The notes under the pieces: generated by a model
Seen by the model: only the letters and a program-made list of their open reading frames with translations
Told to the model about the DNA's origin: nothing
Databases searched by the model: none
From: Lunularia cruciata
Taxonomy: Eukaryota > Streptophyta > Marchantiopsida > Lunulariales > Lunulariaceae
NCBI GenBank assembly: GCA_948567375.1
Contig: OX419758.1
Location: 37,081,001 to 37,145,000, forward strand
Length of the DNA: 64,000 nt
Direction of reading: 5' to 3'
Translations under genes and position numbers: made by a program
In this document: positions 46,699-57,833 of the stretch, piece by piece
Layout: each line of letters starts with the position of its first letter
Numbering within the stretch: position 1 is the first letter of the stretch

Positions 46699-47478
46699 AT
46701 GGTAGAAGGAGGGCCTGAGGGTGCTCCTCCTGTCAAGAGGAAGCGAGGGAGGCCAAGAAAAGCCGATGTCCTCGCAGCTCAAGCTGCCGCTGCCGCCGCT
46801 GCTGCTGCAGCAGGGGATGGCGGAAATGGGGTCCTGTCCCTGGTTGCTGCACCCAGTGCAAGTCCTGCAGTTCCCTCAGCCGTTAAGCCGGACCCTAAAC
46901 CCAGGAAGCCAAGGAAGAAAAAAGGTGAAATGGTGGGAGCAGTAGTCGGTGTGGATGCTAATCTTGTAGGTAAAACTGTCACTGGTGTTCTCGACGGTTC
47001 ATTCGATGCAGGGTATCTGCTCACAGTTAGGGTTGGAGACTCTCAGACATTTCTCAGGGGTGTTGTTTTCGGACCTGGTCTTACCGCTCCTGTCATGAAG
47101 GACAACGACGTTGCTCCCCATGCCAAACACGTGAAGAGGGATGAAACCATTCCCCTTCCCCCAGTCCCCCATGTCTTGGTAGCTCCTGGTACCGTCGCTG
47201 TGCAAGCAGCCGCAACAGCTCCCCGAGTTCCCACTGCTACTGTTCAGGCAGCCGTGGTTTCACCGGCTGGGTCTGTCGTTGCTGCTGCAGCTCCCGGGCC
47301 TGTTGCCACTGGTTCTGTCCTAGTAGCAGCAGCTGCACCGGTCGTAGCAGCAACAGATGGGAAATCTCAGACGCAGGCGCCAGCTGCCCTCCCGGTAACA
47401 GGCTCCCAAGGAGTTCCCACTACTGTGGCTGCCTCGGCTCCCCTTACAGCTCCCACTGCTGTTCCAACAGGTGCCTAG
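46699..47478 (+). CDS. AT-hook protein with conserved GSFDAGYL domain
   Basis: This is a single-exon frame of 259 residues. Residues 13-21 are KRKRGRPRK, a canonical AT-hook (GRP core) that binds the minor groove of AT-rich DNA. Residues 29-38 are poly-alanine, and a second basic patch KPRKPRKKKGE lies near 66-76. Residues about 90-152 form a compact domain (VGKTVTGVLDGSFDAGYLLT, VRVGD, FLRGVVFGPG, NDVAPHAKHVKRDE). The C-terminal 100 residues are low-complexity Ala/Val/Pro/Thr. The central domain also occurs in the minus-strand gene at 57834-58637 and in plant proteins annotated as AT-hook-containing. It is not the PPC domain of the AHL family. A nuclear chromatin role is inferred. The start ATG follows a purine-rich leader and sits directly before the AT-hook. 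Confidence 0.85.
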   Translation: MVEGGPEGAPPVKRKRGRPRKADVLAAQAAAAAAAAAAGDGGNGVLSLVAAPSASPAVPSAVKPDPKPRKPRKKKGEMVGAVVGVDANLVGKTVTGVLDGSFDAGYLLTVRVGDSQTFLRGVVFGPGLTAPVMKDNDVAPHAKHVKRDETIPLPPVPHVLVAPGTVAVQAAATAPRVPTATVQAAVVSPAGSVVAAAAPGPVATGSVLVAAAAPVVAATDGKSQTQAPAALPVTGSQGVPTTVAASAPLTAPTAVPTGA

Positions 47479-50020
47479 TCAGTCCGTGTACCAATTTTGT
47501 TTGTCCGGTGTCTATCTTGGAAAGCAGCCGAGACACCTAGGCACGAATTAGTGACACCAATTTGTAGGCGCAGCTCATTCTGACCTCGACAATAGGAAGA
47601 TGAAAAACCTGAGGTTTTTGGCTCTGCACGTTAGCTTGAAAGATGTAAACAAAGTTACAGTCAGAAGAAATAGAGAAAGTTTTCAAGTCATCAACATGGC
47701 TGTGCAGTTTTGTTTCTTTACATCCGATTCTTTCTTCTGGACCTGGTGTGGCTTAGTTTTGGGCAAGTAGAGGTTACTGGGTTTTTTGGCTGAACGCGTC
47801 GTGGTGATGATCAATCAAAGTCATGGACTTGGTCGGAGATAGCAGGCATTATGTCGATCATACGGTCTGTTCATTGAGCTGTTTTCGTAGGTTCGGTTCT
47901 ACATGATGAGGAAAGAGCATACTGTGGAATGCGTCCTGTATGTATGACTACGTTCCTAGGATTGTTCATTGCGCTATAATTCTCGTTGCTTCCGCCTGCC
48001 CATTCTTCTTTTGTGGAATGACGGAACCGATTACAGTTTCTGGGGATTATTGGACATGGAAAATGCACCACCGGGGTCGGACTAAACAAATCAGCAACGG
48101 ATGTGCTTGTAGTATCTGATGTTCAAGAGAGGATGTCTAAGCTGTGAATGTTTGCATTAGTTATGCACCTTGTGAGGTTTTGAAAGAAAAAGGCGGGGTT
48201 TCCTAGTGATGCTGCGAAAGCCCGTTGCACTGAAGATTGCAGTTGCACATACTGCAACCGTCTGTTGCATACGTCTCTGATGACTGCGATAATCTGGTAA
48301 ATCTTTAGACAATTCTCCTTGTAGTCACACGTCCTTAAGCGCCAGAAACACGTGTTGTAAGCATTGTATCTCTGCCTTGTTTGCCTTCTTTGTAGATCAT
48401 CTCCACGGATTAGAACACGTTCTAGTGAACCTCTCACGTACAGCCGGTACAACCTCTCACACACTCCTTGAAAACTCTCCTGAAGAATATCCGAAATATT
48501 ATAGAATCACTTTCAAACTTCTCTTTCAGGAGAGGAGGATTTTAGCTGGTAAAAGGAATCCCGGTTGCACCCTCAAGGTTTGACGGTGAACAAGATGCAG
48601 GTTTCGTCATTTTAATTTTGACATGATTTTAAACGTGGGATAAATCTTGGTAGTGGAGTTCGGTCATTCACAAACTATTAAGGCGTCTTCTTCGCGTGAG
48701 TTCTTCCCCGCCCTGTGGACATAGTTGCCATCCCCTAGCCATTAAAGATAAAGTTGTCGTCGATCATTGCATGTATAAGAAGTTCCGGTCAGCGCCTCTC
48801 TGCGGGTAACCTTTGAATCGTTTCTTCTTTCCAGAGTCAACTGAGTTTTGCAGAGCGATTTGGAAGCTCGGAGTTTGTCCGAGCTGGTTGAGAGGTGGAT
48901 TGTCACCGCGTCAACCGCATCTGTGTCATTTCTTTTGAAGATTCTGAGTCAGAAATTAAAGAGAAAAGCACATGTTCCCGCATCTTTTGTCATGAACTTG
49001 ATTTTCACATTGACCTTGTGAAATAAAGAATCGTGTTCCTGGATCGACATCTCAACTCAAATGACGTGTCCATACAGCTAATACTCGCTGTGACAATTGA
49101 CCAGGGCATATATGAACTTAAGTTCACGTACTAAAATTTTCGTGTAATGAACGTTGCAGGTAGATATGATCTGCGTGACTCCTTACCGTACATGTAGCAA
49201 CACAGAGACGTGCGTGGAAGCCCAGTAAGAATGTAGACGGACCCTCCGGTGTTGCAAGAAGACACCATAAGCAGTCACTTTCTGCGCGCCTTCGAAGGCT
49301 CCCATCCAAGAGAAGTTCTCTCCTGATGGTGAAACTTCTCCCGTAACTTGCTACGTCGCCAGATTAGCAAACTTCACCATCATGCGAAGTCGAGGTATTC
49401 TCCTGTGCAGGGTTCGCGCCTGTAATGTCAGTAACGGATATTTTTCCTGGAGCTAATTTTAGGGATACGACTCCTTTAAATAAAAGGCTGTGCTTGAGAT
49501 GCTAACATGTGGCAAGGAAGGCGCGCGATAATATACAACAAGCCGGCTGTTGATTTGATCAAATGCAAGTGGTAGTCCGTTACGGTAGTTGTTTTAATTG
49601 ATCACGCGTCTTCCCGATTCAGGCGGCAGTGGAAATTTCGCGGGCGCTCAACTGTTCATTGTTTCTTGACTCCTTCTTACTCCGTCCGTTGTACTGTCTC
49701 CCGTCCACTCTCAGCTTTATTGTGTGGTTTCATCCATCCGGTCTGACACGTTCGAGCAGTAGGTGGTATGTCATTTGCGAGGTTGAGATTTACGACACTC
49801 ATGTGAGTCGACATTTCGACTAATTGATATTTCTTCTTTTTAATCAGCTTTTATTTTTATTTTGATTGTTGTTTACCAGAAATATATCGTGAGTCAAATA
49901 CAGTCTAATGCAATTTTTTGGTAATTGCATCAAGAGGACATTACGAATCTACACCCCAAGAGAACAGAAAATTGGCAAAATTTACAAAAATTTGTCAAAG
50001 AGACGAAGTGATATTTGGTA
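47479..50020. other. Downstream of the AT-hook gene, no further gene seen
   Basis: Probable 3' UTR at first, then balanced to AT-rich spacer. The largest frames (48123-48464 minus, 49124-49309 minus) show no recognisable content. Confidence 0.4.
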
Positions 50021-50042
50021 CTATTGTCTCCATCGACAATAG
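50021..50042. repeat. Small hairpin beside the long one
   Basis: The arms ctattgt / acaatag form a 7-bp stem directly before the long hairpin at 50044. Confidence 0.6.
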
Positions 50043-50043
50043 T

Positions 50044-50109
50044 AAATTTCAAGAGATGGATACGCATGTAGAAACCCATTTCTACATGCGTATCCATCTC
50101 TTGAAATTT
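50044..50109. repeat. Perfect 31-bp-stem hairpin with a 4-base loop
   Basis: 50044-50074 is the exact reverse complement of 50079-50109, separated only by CCCA. Because of the symmetry, both strands read similar peptides (KFQEMDTHVE...FYMRIHLLKF), so the frames here are artefacts of the palindrome. It may be a foldback element, a small-RNA precursor or a template-switch product. Confidence 0.95.
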
Positions 50110-50127
50110 GTAGGTAAAATTGAATAG

Positions 50128-50195
50128 AAAAAGGGCGAAGACCCCATCAAGCCGTACAAGGGAGAGACGAAAAAGGTAAAACTGAATGATATTTT
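50128..50195 (+). repeat. Dispersed repeat family B, fragment
   Basis: It contains gaagaccccatcaagccgta and then gagagacgaaaaaggtaaaa, matching 53948 onward. Only the first 60 bases or so are shared. Confidence 0.7.
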
Positions 50196-53100
50196 CAGTT
50201 TTAAAAGTTGGATAACTGGCTCCAAAGATTTCTATCGAGCTCTTTCCTTTGTACACAATGCCAGCCTGTTATAATGTATAATGCAATAATCGAGCAAATG
50301 TAGTGATAAAACCACATGCAATAACGCGCGAAGTGGACAAGAATTCCAGATATTACTCTCTGGTACGAAGAATAATAAACACAATTGACAAGTACCTCTT
50401 TCCGGATTTCAGTAACTTGGTTTCTAAATAAAAATAAATGATTATATATATATATATATAGTATTGACTGAAATATCTTGAGCTGCAGAAAAGTTAGTCG
50501 AGGAGAAAAAGGAAGCTCATGAGTGCTTCGCTTTCTCTAGAGAATAGTCTCTACGATAGCGTTCTCTTCAAGAATTAAAACTCCTGATGAGGTAGACTAC
50601 TACTAAAAGAACAAAGAATTTAATCCAAGGAACAAAAGACTTCTTCGACCGACCTCTTGGTTACCCTTGCGCGCAAACAATCTCCGCATTGAGAAAGCAT
50701 TTCCGTCTACTTTTCAGCCAAGACAAACAGAGTGCCAGAAGGACACACCAGCAAATCTACGCCAAATAAAAAGAGAGGTGATAAGTGGAGAACCCCGCGT
50801 GAACGAGTGGGTTACCCCCGAACATCGGCAATTTGTTAATTAACAATAATTCATTTAGCTAATCCAGTTTTGTAAAATGTTTAGTTTTGGGCTAATCTAC
50901 GACGACCACCCGAGACGCGTCTCACGGTACCCCCGTACTCATAGAGCATAGGCCATAGCTGGTAATCGCGTTAACAAAGGACACGCACGCTCAATGAAGT
51001 AATATATAAGATGAGGACAGGATGATGTAGGGAAATACAGTAAGCATAATCTATGAACGTCTTCGCTAGGGAACTAGTACTGAATTGTTCAACCTGAATT
51101 TGCGATAACAACTTAGAGAAAGTAATACATGACTAGTTCCTTGCATGGTACTCAAATTCATGACAACTTAGAGAAAGGAATAGATGACTAGTTCCTTGCA
51201 TAGTAATCCTAGTAGAGACGTTAACTAATCGATGTAGCTTCGAGGCCAGACGCAATCGGTGTGACTAGTCTTACTTTGGCAAGACACTTCATGAGTGGCC
51301 TCAAAATAGATTCGGAGTTCATTTGCTACACATTATTTATCTGACCTAAAAAGGTACCTGTCAGATTTTATATTTGGAAAAATAAAACCCTAGGAGGCTG
51401 ATAGCCGGTGGAAACATATATAATAAAAGACATCACCTTCTGCACTTCGTTTGACCAGAATTCCAGATAGGTTAAAATAGGGAAAAGATGAATAATAAAT
51501 AATGCATCTATTATGGCTGTGAATTAAAATTGGTGCTATCCTCCTGTTTGGGTTAGGTGTGATCTCCATCTTTACCATAGAAGACAAAAGCAATGTCAGG
51601 GTTGAAGTAAATATTCAATGAAAGGGTAATATCATATTTACTTTGCTAGTTGGTAACTTTCCTCTCCAAATTTGAATACAGTATCTCAACTGTATAGAGT
51701 TCATCATATACGAACTACAGATGGTCGTATACGAACAGTACAAAGTGCTGCATGTCAGGATATACTCCATAGCCGAGGAAGGAGGTACCGTACGGGTGAC
51801 AACGCACCACTTATGACTTGGCGTGCAGGTGAATCCACACAAGCAGAGCATGAGTCATCATGATATGCCGGCATCTTAATAGATCCCGGGAATTGATTTC
51901 TACCGTTGGATCAAATCTTGGCAGCATACACGTCAGCAGGGCATGAGCTGGCGGAGTCTTGCTCGTTTGTAAGCCTGTTCTCATTACTCAAGAATGCGTT
52001 TCAAATTTCTTCGATTATCTTGTCCATTAATATGGTACTTACTTTAAGCGCATTTTGGTACTGTTCAACTCATTATTGTGCATAAATATCATTAGCATGA
52101 TTTGAAAAGGTCATATGAGTTTTGATATCACATAATTATAACATTCATTCAACTTCACACATTTCTCTTAAGGTTCAGATTTCAGAAGTAGAGAGGAAGA
52201 ATTTGGACGCTTCTTACTTATATGCAAAGGACGTAATAAAACATGCCTCCCTCAGACCAGATCACACCAAATTTACCTTTACTAATGAATGTGTGGCACC
52301 CACAATGTGTGCAGCACTTTTACTCGTTTCTTCTTGAACATGTGAGAACTTTATTCAATCCAGCACTACAAAGTATTACTGCTTTGAACATACTCTCCCG
52401 CAACTGCTCTATAGTTTAAATCTAGTACGAAGACTTATAACACCACTGTAGCAAAATCGGTATTTCTTCAATATGTTGTTGACGTATGTTCATAATCTGA
52501 ATGTGGCACGAATTGTGAGCAAAGTAAGAACTTCACACTAATCTAACAACATAGTCAAACTTGTCAGTTTAAATGTCAAGATATGAATATAGAGAACTAA
52601 ACTTGATGCATTGTAGGGCCCTGTAGCAGATTCTTTATAAGGTGAGTGTGTTCTTTTCAGTTCTTAAAACAAATATCTATATTATAGTTTACTGATGACG
52701 ATAGTGATGTACATGGACTGAGATATCTAATTATTTTATACAACGGAATGGGTGTTCGACAACATGTCGGGGTCAAACATAATGCCATGTAAGATGGCAT
52801 TCTAAATTATTGAGCGGTGCGATTAAAGGGGGAAACATTTGAAAAAGTAATATACTTTGTCGGCCTGGAAAAACTTTTTGTAGTCTGGGGAAGTCTTTTT
52901 TATGCGACCACCACCACCACCACCACCATTAAATTCAAAGATGAAGATTGTAATTTCCAGAGTACAATGTACTCCATAGAACAGTCAATTTCTTTCTTAC
53001 AATGCCATAGCTTTAAAGATCTCACAACTTCTGCACATGCTCTAAGTAGTTTACACCATTACTATCATAGCTCTTTAGAGGGGTTTCAACTTCCTCCGAA

Positions 53101-53929
53101 ATCACTGGATCGTTACGCTAATGGATCGAGTTCCATAAATACAAAAAGTAGAATAGATACATAATTAGTTGAAAGAGATTGTCAATACATTTGTATGTGA
53201 TAAGCAAAATAAGAATAAAATGCGTACAATCGATTTACAACATTTTATTGGCTATTTTCACTTCCTTCAAACTTAAAACTTTCACAAGATCATCTATACA
53301 ACATTTTACTGTTTTGCCACGCGCTTCCGTAGTATCAAAACAGGCGAATTGGAACCCTATATCAGAATGCTTATTCTTTCATTTCATTAAATGTACAACA
53401 TACAAGAGCATGATGAAGTTAAAAGTACGAAATGACCGATTTTACTGTGTCTTCAATATAGGCGAGGAAGATATACAAAGAGAACACCTCACTGGATTTC
53501 TGTGTTGAATGCTTTCTCGGTTGATGAAGGTTAATGTTCCTGAAAATTAAGTAAAGGATTGAAAAATAGTGAATCTTGAGAGTAAGTATATCGAAAGGGA
53601 AGAAGTGATATTTTCACATCGTGCTTTTGAGATTTCCACACCCCTCGATATATCCGAGCGATGGCGTTGTCACTCACGAACGACGAAGATAGGTGATCCG
53701 ACGGCGAATGGAGGTCACCATGCAAGTGATAGTATAGAATTATAAAAAACGTGGGTGTGTAAATATCAATTCCCATATTGGAAAACAAATAAAGAATCTA
53801 ACTTCCCGCATGACTTAGTGTAACAAGTGAAATACCTATGAGAGACTTCACCATGACTGAAATAATTACACTACAGAATTATTGATATTGATGTTGAATA
53901 AAGATTTATATATGTAAGGGCAACTGCGT
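50196..53929. other. AT-rich intergenic with minor repeats
   Basis: It contains a (TA)n run at about 50443-50461, a 55-bp tandem duplication near 51108-51210 (acaacttagagaaag at 51108 and 51163) and a (CCA)n run at about 52909-52928. No supportable gene; the frames at 52817-53164 and 53179-53508 are not recognised. Confidence 0.5.
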
Positions 53930-54245
53930 AAAAAAACAGAAGGATTGGAAGACCCCATCCAGCCGTACAAGAGAGAGATTTAAAAAGGTAAAATAAGGCT
54001 AAGCCCCAAGAGAGTCTATATGAAAATCTGCTCTACCGCACCTAAAATATCCGAGCAATACAGTGCATATGGTCTACAAACGAACAATTGGAACGTCCGA
54101 ACAAATATCACTTAATGTGATTGTTCTCTTCTAGATTGTACCAACCATTACCCTATATAGAGCAATGGATCCACGCGATCTAAAATATGATACAAAGTAT
54201 GAAAATGAATGGTACACTGACATAGCTTTCATATAGATTTCATGC
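53930..54245 (+). repeat. Dispersed repeat family B, copy 2
   Basis: It aligns with 61660-61905 in the same order: gaagaccccat, then aaggctaagcccca, tcacttaat, ttgta(c/t)(c/a)a, ctatatagagcaatgg and atctaaaatatg. The ctatataga (ctataaag in the other copy) could be a TATA box within an LTR-like unit. Confidence 0.65.
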
Positions 54246-55060
54246 TCTTACTTTCGCTGTATTCATTTTCTTTAAGTGTTCCCCGCGGTTAAAACTCACC
54301 TTAATACGTGCATCAGACGAGTACCATGATTGGTTTATTTCCTCTTATGATGGCACTCTTCCGATTCATCTGGTAAGGTGCGTACAGTTGAGAACACTCA
54401 TGAAAGATAATAATGAAGAAACACCGTCTACAATTGGGCGAGCAAAGGAAATTCAAATAGAAAGTTTGAAGAAACAAAGAAGCATGTAGCCGAACTTAAG
54501 GTCTTAATGTCCTGCATTGTAGTATATCTTTCAAGAAACAAGTTCAATTATCTAGATTTTCATTGTAACAGGTTAAGATATCTTATTATTATACGTGTTT
54601 TGGAAGGAGTGAGAAGAGTCATAAAGTCACGTCTTCACCGTCACAAGACGGGAGGAGTAAACAGGAAATGAATGGGACGGTCACTAAAAGAAAGAGAAGA
54701 AGGAAGAATCCATGCATGAAATCTACTTGAAAAGAAATAGTAATGGGTCCAACATCTTTCACACTCACAAGGAGGAGAAAAAGGCGACCGCGTAGGATAA
54801 GATGGAAAGGAGAGGAAGACGTCTTCACGACAGACAGGACGGAAGGAAGAGGTGAATCGTATCCCATCTATGCGAGATAAGTTCAGAGATTTTCTAAAGG
54901 GTCAATATCTTCTTCGTGTCATGTGTCTTTCACCGTAAGTCACAAGCTATTCACATACACGAGACATAATCTGAGAAATACTTCAAGTATTTTGAGGGTC
55001 CAGAGTCGTTCAAAGTCACGTCTCTCTTTCTGATAGCCACAGGAGGAAGTAGAAATAGAT
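54246..55060. other. Spacer with an old diverged repeat
   Basis: 54626-54710 and 55012-55090 share scattered matches (agtcacgtct, cacaggaggaa-like, aatgggacgg, agagaagaa), suggesting an older duplication. No gene is supported. Confidence 0.35.
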
Positions 55061-55274
55061 AGAAATGGGACGGAAGGGAGAGAAGAACCATGTTGGATAT
55101 GCTAGTAGCTCTGGGGAAGGACAAGACTGGTGTTACATTACATGTACAGGATTTGAACTTCAAAGTCAGAAATGGGACGGAAGGGAGAGAAGAACCATGT
55201 TGGATATGCTAGTAGCTCTGGGGAAGGACAAGACTGGTGTTACATTACATGTACAGGATTTGAACTTCAAAGTC
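55061..55274. repeat. Perfect 107-bp tandem duplication
   Basis: 55061-55167 and 55168-55274 are identical by base-by-base reading (agaaatgggacggaagggag at the start of each). 107 is not a multiple of 3, so the plus-strand frame at 55065-55286 reads the two copies in different frames, arguing that it is not coding. The duplication is either very recent or an assembly artefact. Confidence 0.95.
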
Positions 55275-56399
55275 AGCATAGTATGAAGCTCTTGAACGTT
55301 GTATCTCGAGTTGTATGCAGTTGCTCCTTCAGTATATATTGAGTTATCCTGGTTTGTTAGATGGACAAGGGTCCATTACTCTTTGCTCACATGTGGCGAG
55401 AAGAGTCTGCGTGTGCCTCTTAGTCCTGCAGTCGACTTCAAAGGTGACAAACTCCTGTGAATTTGAGCCTGATGGATGATTTCAAATCTGAAACCATCCA
55501 TCAGTTGTTCGTACTCTGTATGTTCTTAAGGTTATTGTCTGATGGTAGATTTTCTACCATTCCACCTGGGATAATGCTTAATGATTACACGCACATGCGA
55601 GGGATATGACATGAGGTCGGTGAATGTTCTGGTTCAGCTTTTCGTAGAGCTTTAGCAAAGTCTAATATTACCTTAATCCTGGAAAATTCTTTCATGCTCT
55701 AGCATGTAAGGCTGTGTAGCGGAGATTCCATCATTCTTGATACTCTTAAATGCAGCTACTTTTGGTGGCATTGGAACCACAGAACCATGAGCATACACGC
55801 ATATCCTCAAACTGGGTATACCGTACGTCCCGCTAAACGCTCCTTCATAAATCCACGGCCCGAACTAGATTTCCAACACTCCGGCCTGAGAGGAGCCGTA
55901 GTTGAGGCTGCGAAGAAAGGAAACAATCTAGAGATCAGTTATCAAGCATAGTTCTGTATTACAGTGCAACGGTGTTGAGATGCAATTCTTCTTTCCGGAA
56001 AGCATAGGCTTTCCCCCGCAAGTTTCACGATCATAAATGTTCTTAAACTCAACACGAAGGTTTGAAGATCGGTTGTAGTACCACAGAATCACGAGTTGGA
56101 GAAGGACACAGAAACCATTACAGCATACTAGTAGCCGCATTAAACAGAATATAAATCTAATTTCGGCAGATAACCATCTAATGTGTCCAGATTCATATTC
56201 GAGGCAAGTGGCACACTCAGATATAAATATATGACAAATTCAATAAGTAAATCCATTATTTTTATTACAAGATCAGCACTTCCGATATCAGACTACTTTC
56301 AGACGGGGTCTAATGATGTCGCACTGCATGACAAGTTTAAAATGAGCTAGGCTAGTAGTAGAAATATGTAGTGGATCAAAGGATCTACTTCACCTGAAT
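55275..56399. other. Intergenic, nothing recognised
   Basis: Balanced to AT-rich DNA with no supportable gene. The frame at 55928-56140 (minus) has no recognisable domain. Confidence 0.4.
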
Positions 56400-56965
56400 T
56401 ACACTAGAACGTATAGAACATATTACGTAACGGGATACAGAACCCGGTTCTATACCCACGTCTGACTCTGACTCTCGATGGTAAAAATTGTCGGAACTAT
56501 CAAGTACATAGAGAGGCAAGCATGTGTAAGTCTGCCCCCAGGGTTGGCACAAGGTTTATGATGCATCAATGGTTACATATACATTATACATTGGAAGTCT
56601 GAGCAACTGTAGCAGTTGAAAACGAAAAATGAAAAAGTGATTTAGTAAAGGCATGGCATGAAAAGGTTTGTACACAAAATGTAACCAAGTCTCATAAAAA
56701 TTATGAGACTGTCCCCCGGAGCGAGTGTATGAGGACTGGGATTAACCCCTGCAAGCTCTATGTCACCATCGGTCTTTCAACACTCATATCCATCTGGAAA
56801 GAGGCAGTAAAACTATGAAAATATTGAGTACTGGAATACAGAACACTTTGTAAACAACCCAGTTCCTTACCCACGTCTTACTGGACTTAGACTTTTGACA
56901 GTGACGTAGTAAAAGTTTTCATAACGGTCAGTTACATAAAGAGGGAAGCACGTATTTGCATGCAG
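56400..56965 (-). repeat. Pair of diverged direct repeats with similar peptides
   Basis: 56405-56535 and 56815-56965 align (tacccacgtct, gtaaaa.tttt, acata.agagg.aagca), with an offset of about 412 bp. On the minus strand both read a similar peptide: NTCFPLYVTDRYENFYYVT in the right copy (frame 56867-57118, 83 codons) and TCLPLYVLDSSDNFYH in the left. This suggests a duplicated, decayed coding segment of unknown family, possibly 3' exons of something extending right. Confidence 0.45.
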
Positions 56966-57833
56966 ATAGGGGTTAGTACCATGGCAACCTTCATGATTAT
57001 CTAAGCCTAGATATGTGAGAATAGGAGCAGAATCGTTCGGAGAACTGGGGATCCACACCCACTTAGGACAGAACCGATGCAAACCGACGACATGCAGATA
57101 TGGTGCAAGTGAATGCATGTAAGTCTAAGCAACTAGGAATTGGAAAAAACACGCGTTGGATATCAAGGCGAAGCGAAGATCCAAGTCTATGCATAGATAT
57201 GATGTAAAACATATGTACCTGCAAGGAAGTGCACCCTTGGAAAAGCTGCCTCTTTCACCATCAGTGAACCGTTAGTATTAATACAATGAACAAATATTTA
57301 TACCTCTACAACGCCTGGGCTTAAACCGATCCGACATTATGCAGACAGCTGCAAAAGCTGTCGAATGGGAGGAAGCACGGTAAGCACAAATTGGTTACCG
57401 CAGCTCAATCCTTGCAAAAAGTTGATTCCCAAGCACCAGAAATCATATCGTTTCTGTTTAGGGGTTTAGCATGTCGTATCTACCTGAGAGCTGTCATCAA
57501 TAATAGCACAACCAGCACAACCAGGAGATGGAAATGAAAGAAAAAGCTGGAGAAATGCGAAACTGTTCCAGTCTTAACTTTACTTACACCATCAAGTTAC
57601 AAGCAACGATATGGACAAGTGAGCAAGTTCGTGAAAGGAGATCCTTTCTAATTTACAACATACCGGGCTCCTTCTTTATCAGTGCGGTCGAACTCCGTCC
57701 AGCATGAACTTGGGGTAGATCCGAGGTAAGTGACAGCTAGATCAGCACACAGCCAGTTCCCTGGCTGTACAGAAAGGTGTCCTAAAAGTCATGATTGAAA
57801 ACCATACAAACTGTGCGAAACAGAGCCATTTGA
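56966..57833. other. Downstream region of the HMG-box gene
   Basis: Probable 3' UTR and spacer of the minus-strand gene ending at 57834, plus the upstream part of the 83-codon minus-strand frame. No polyadenylation site is assigned. Confidence 0.4.

Noticed and set aside
46699-47478. AHL-family (AT-hook plus PPC) assignment for the 46.7-kb protein
   Set aside because: The central domain shows the GSFDAGYL pattern and lacks the PPC/DUF296 motifs, so it is not an AHL protein.
50443-50461. (TA)n run as a TATA promoter
   Set aside because: A simple dinucleotide run with no gene downstream on either strand.
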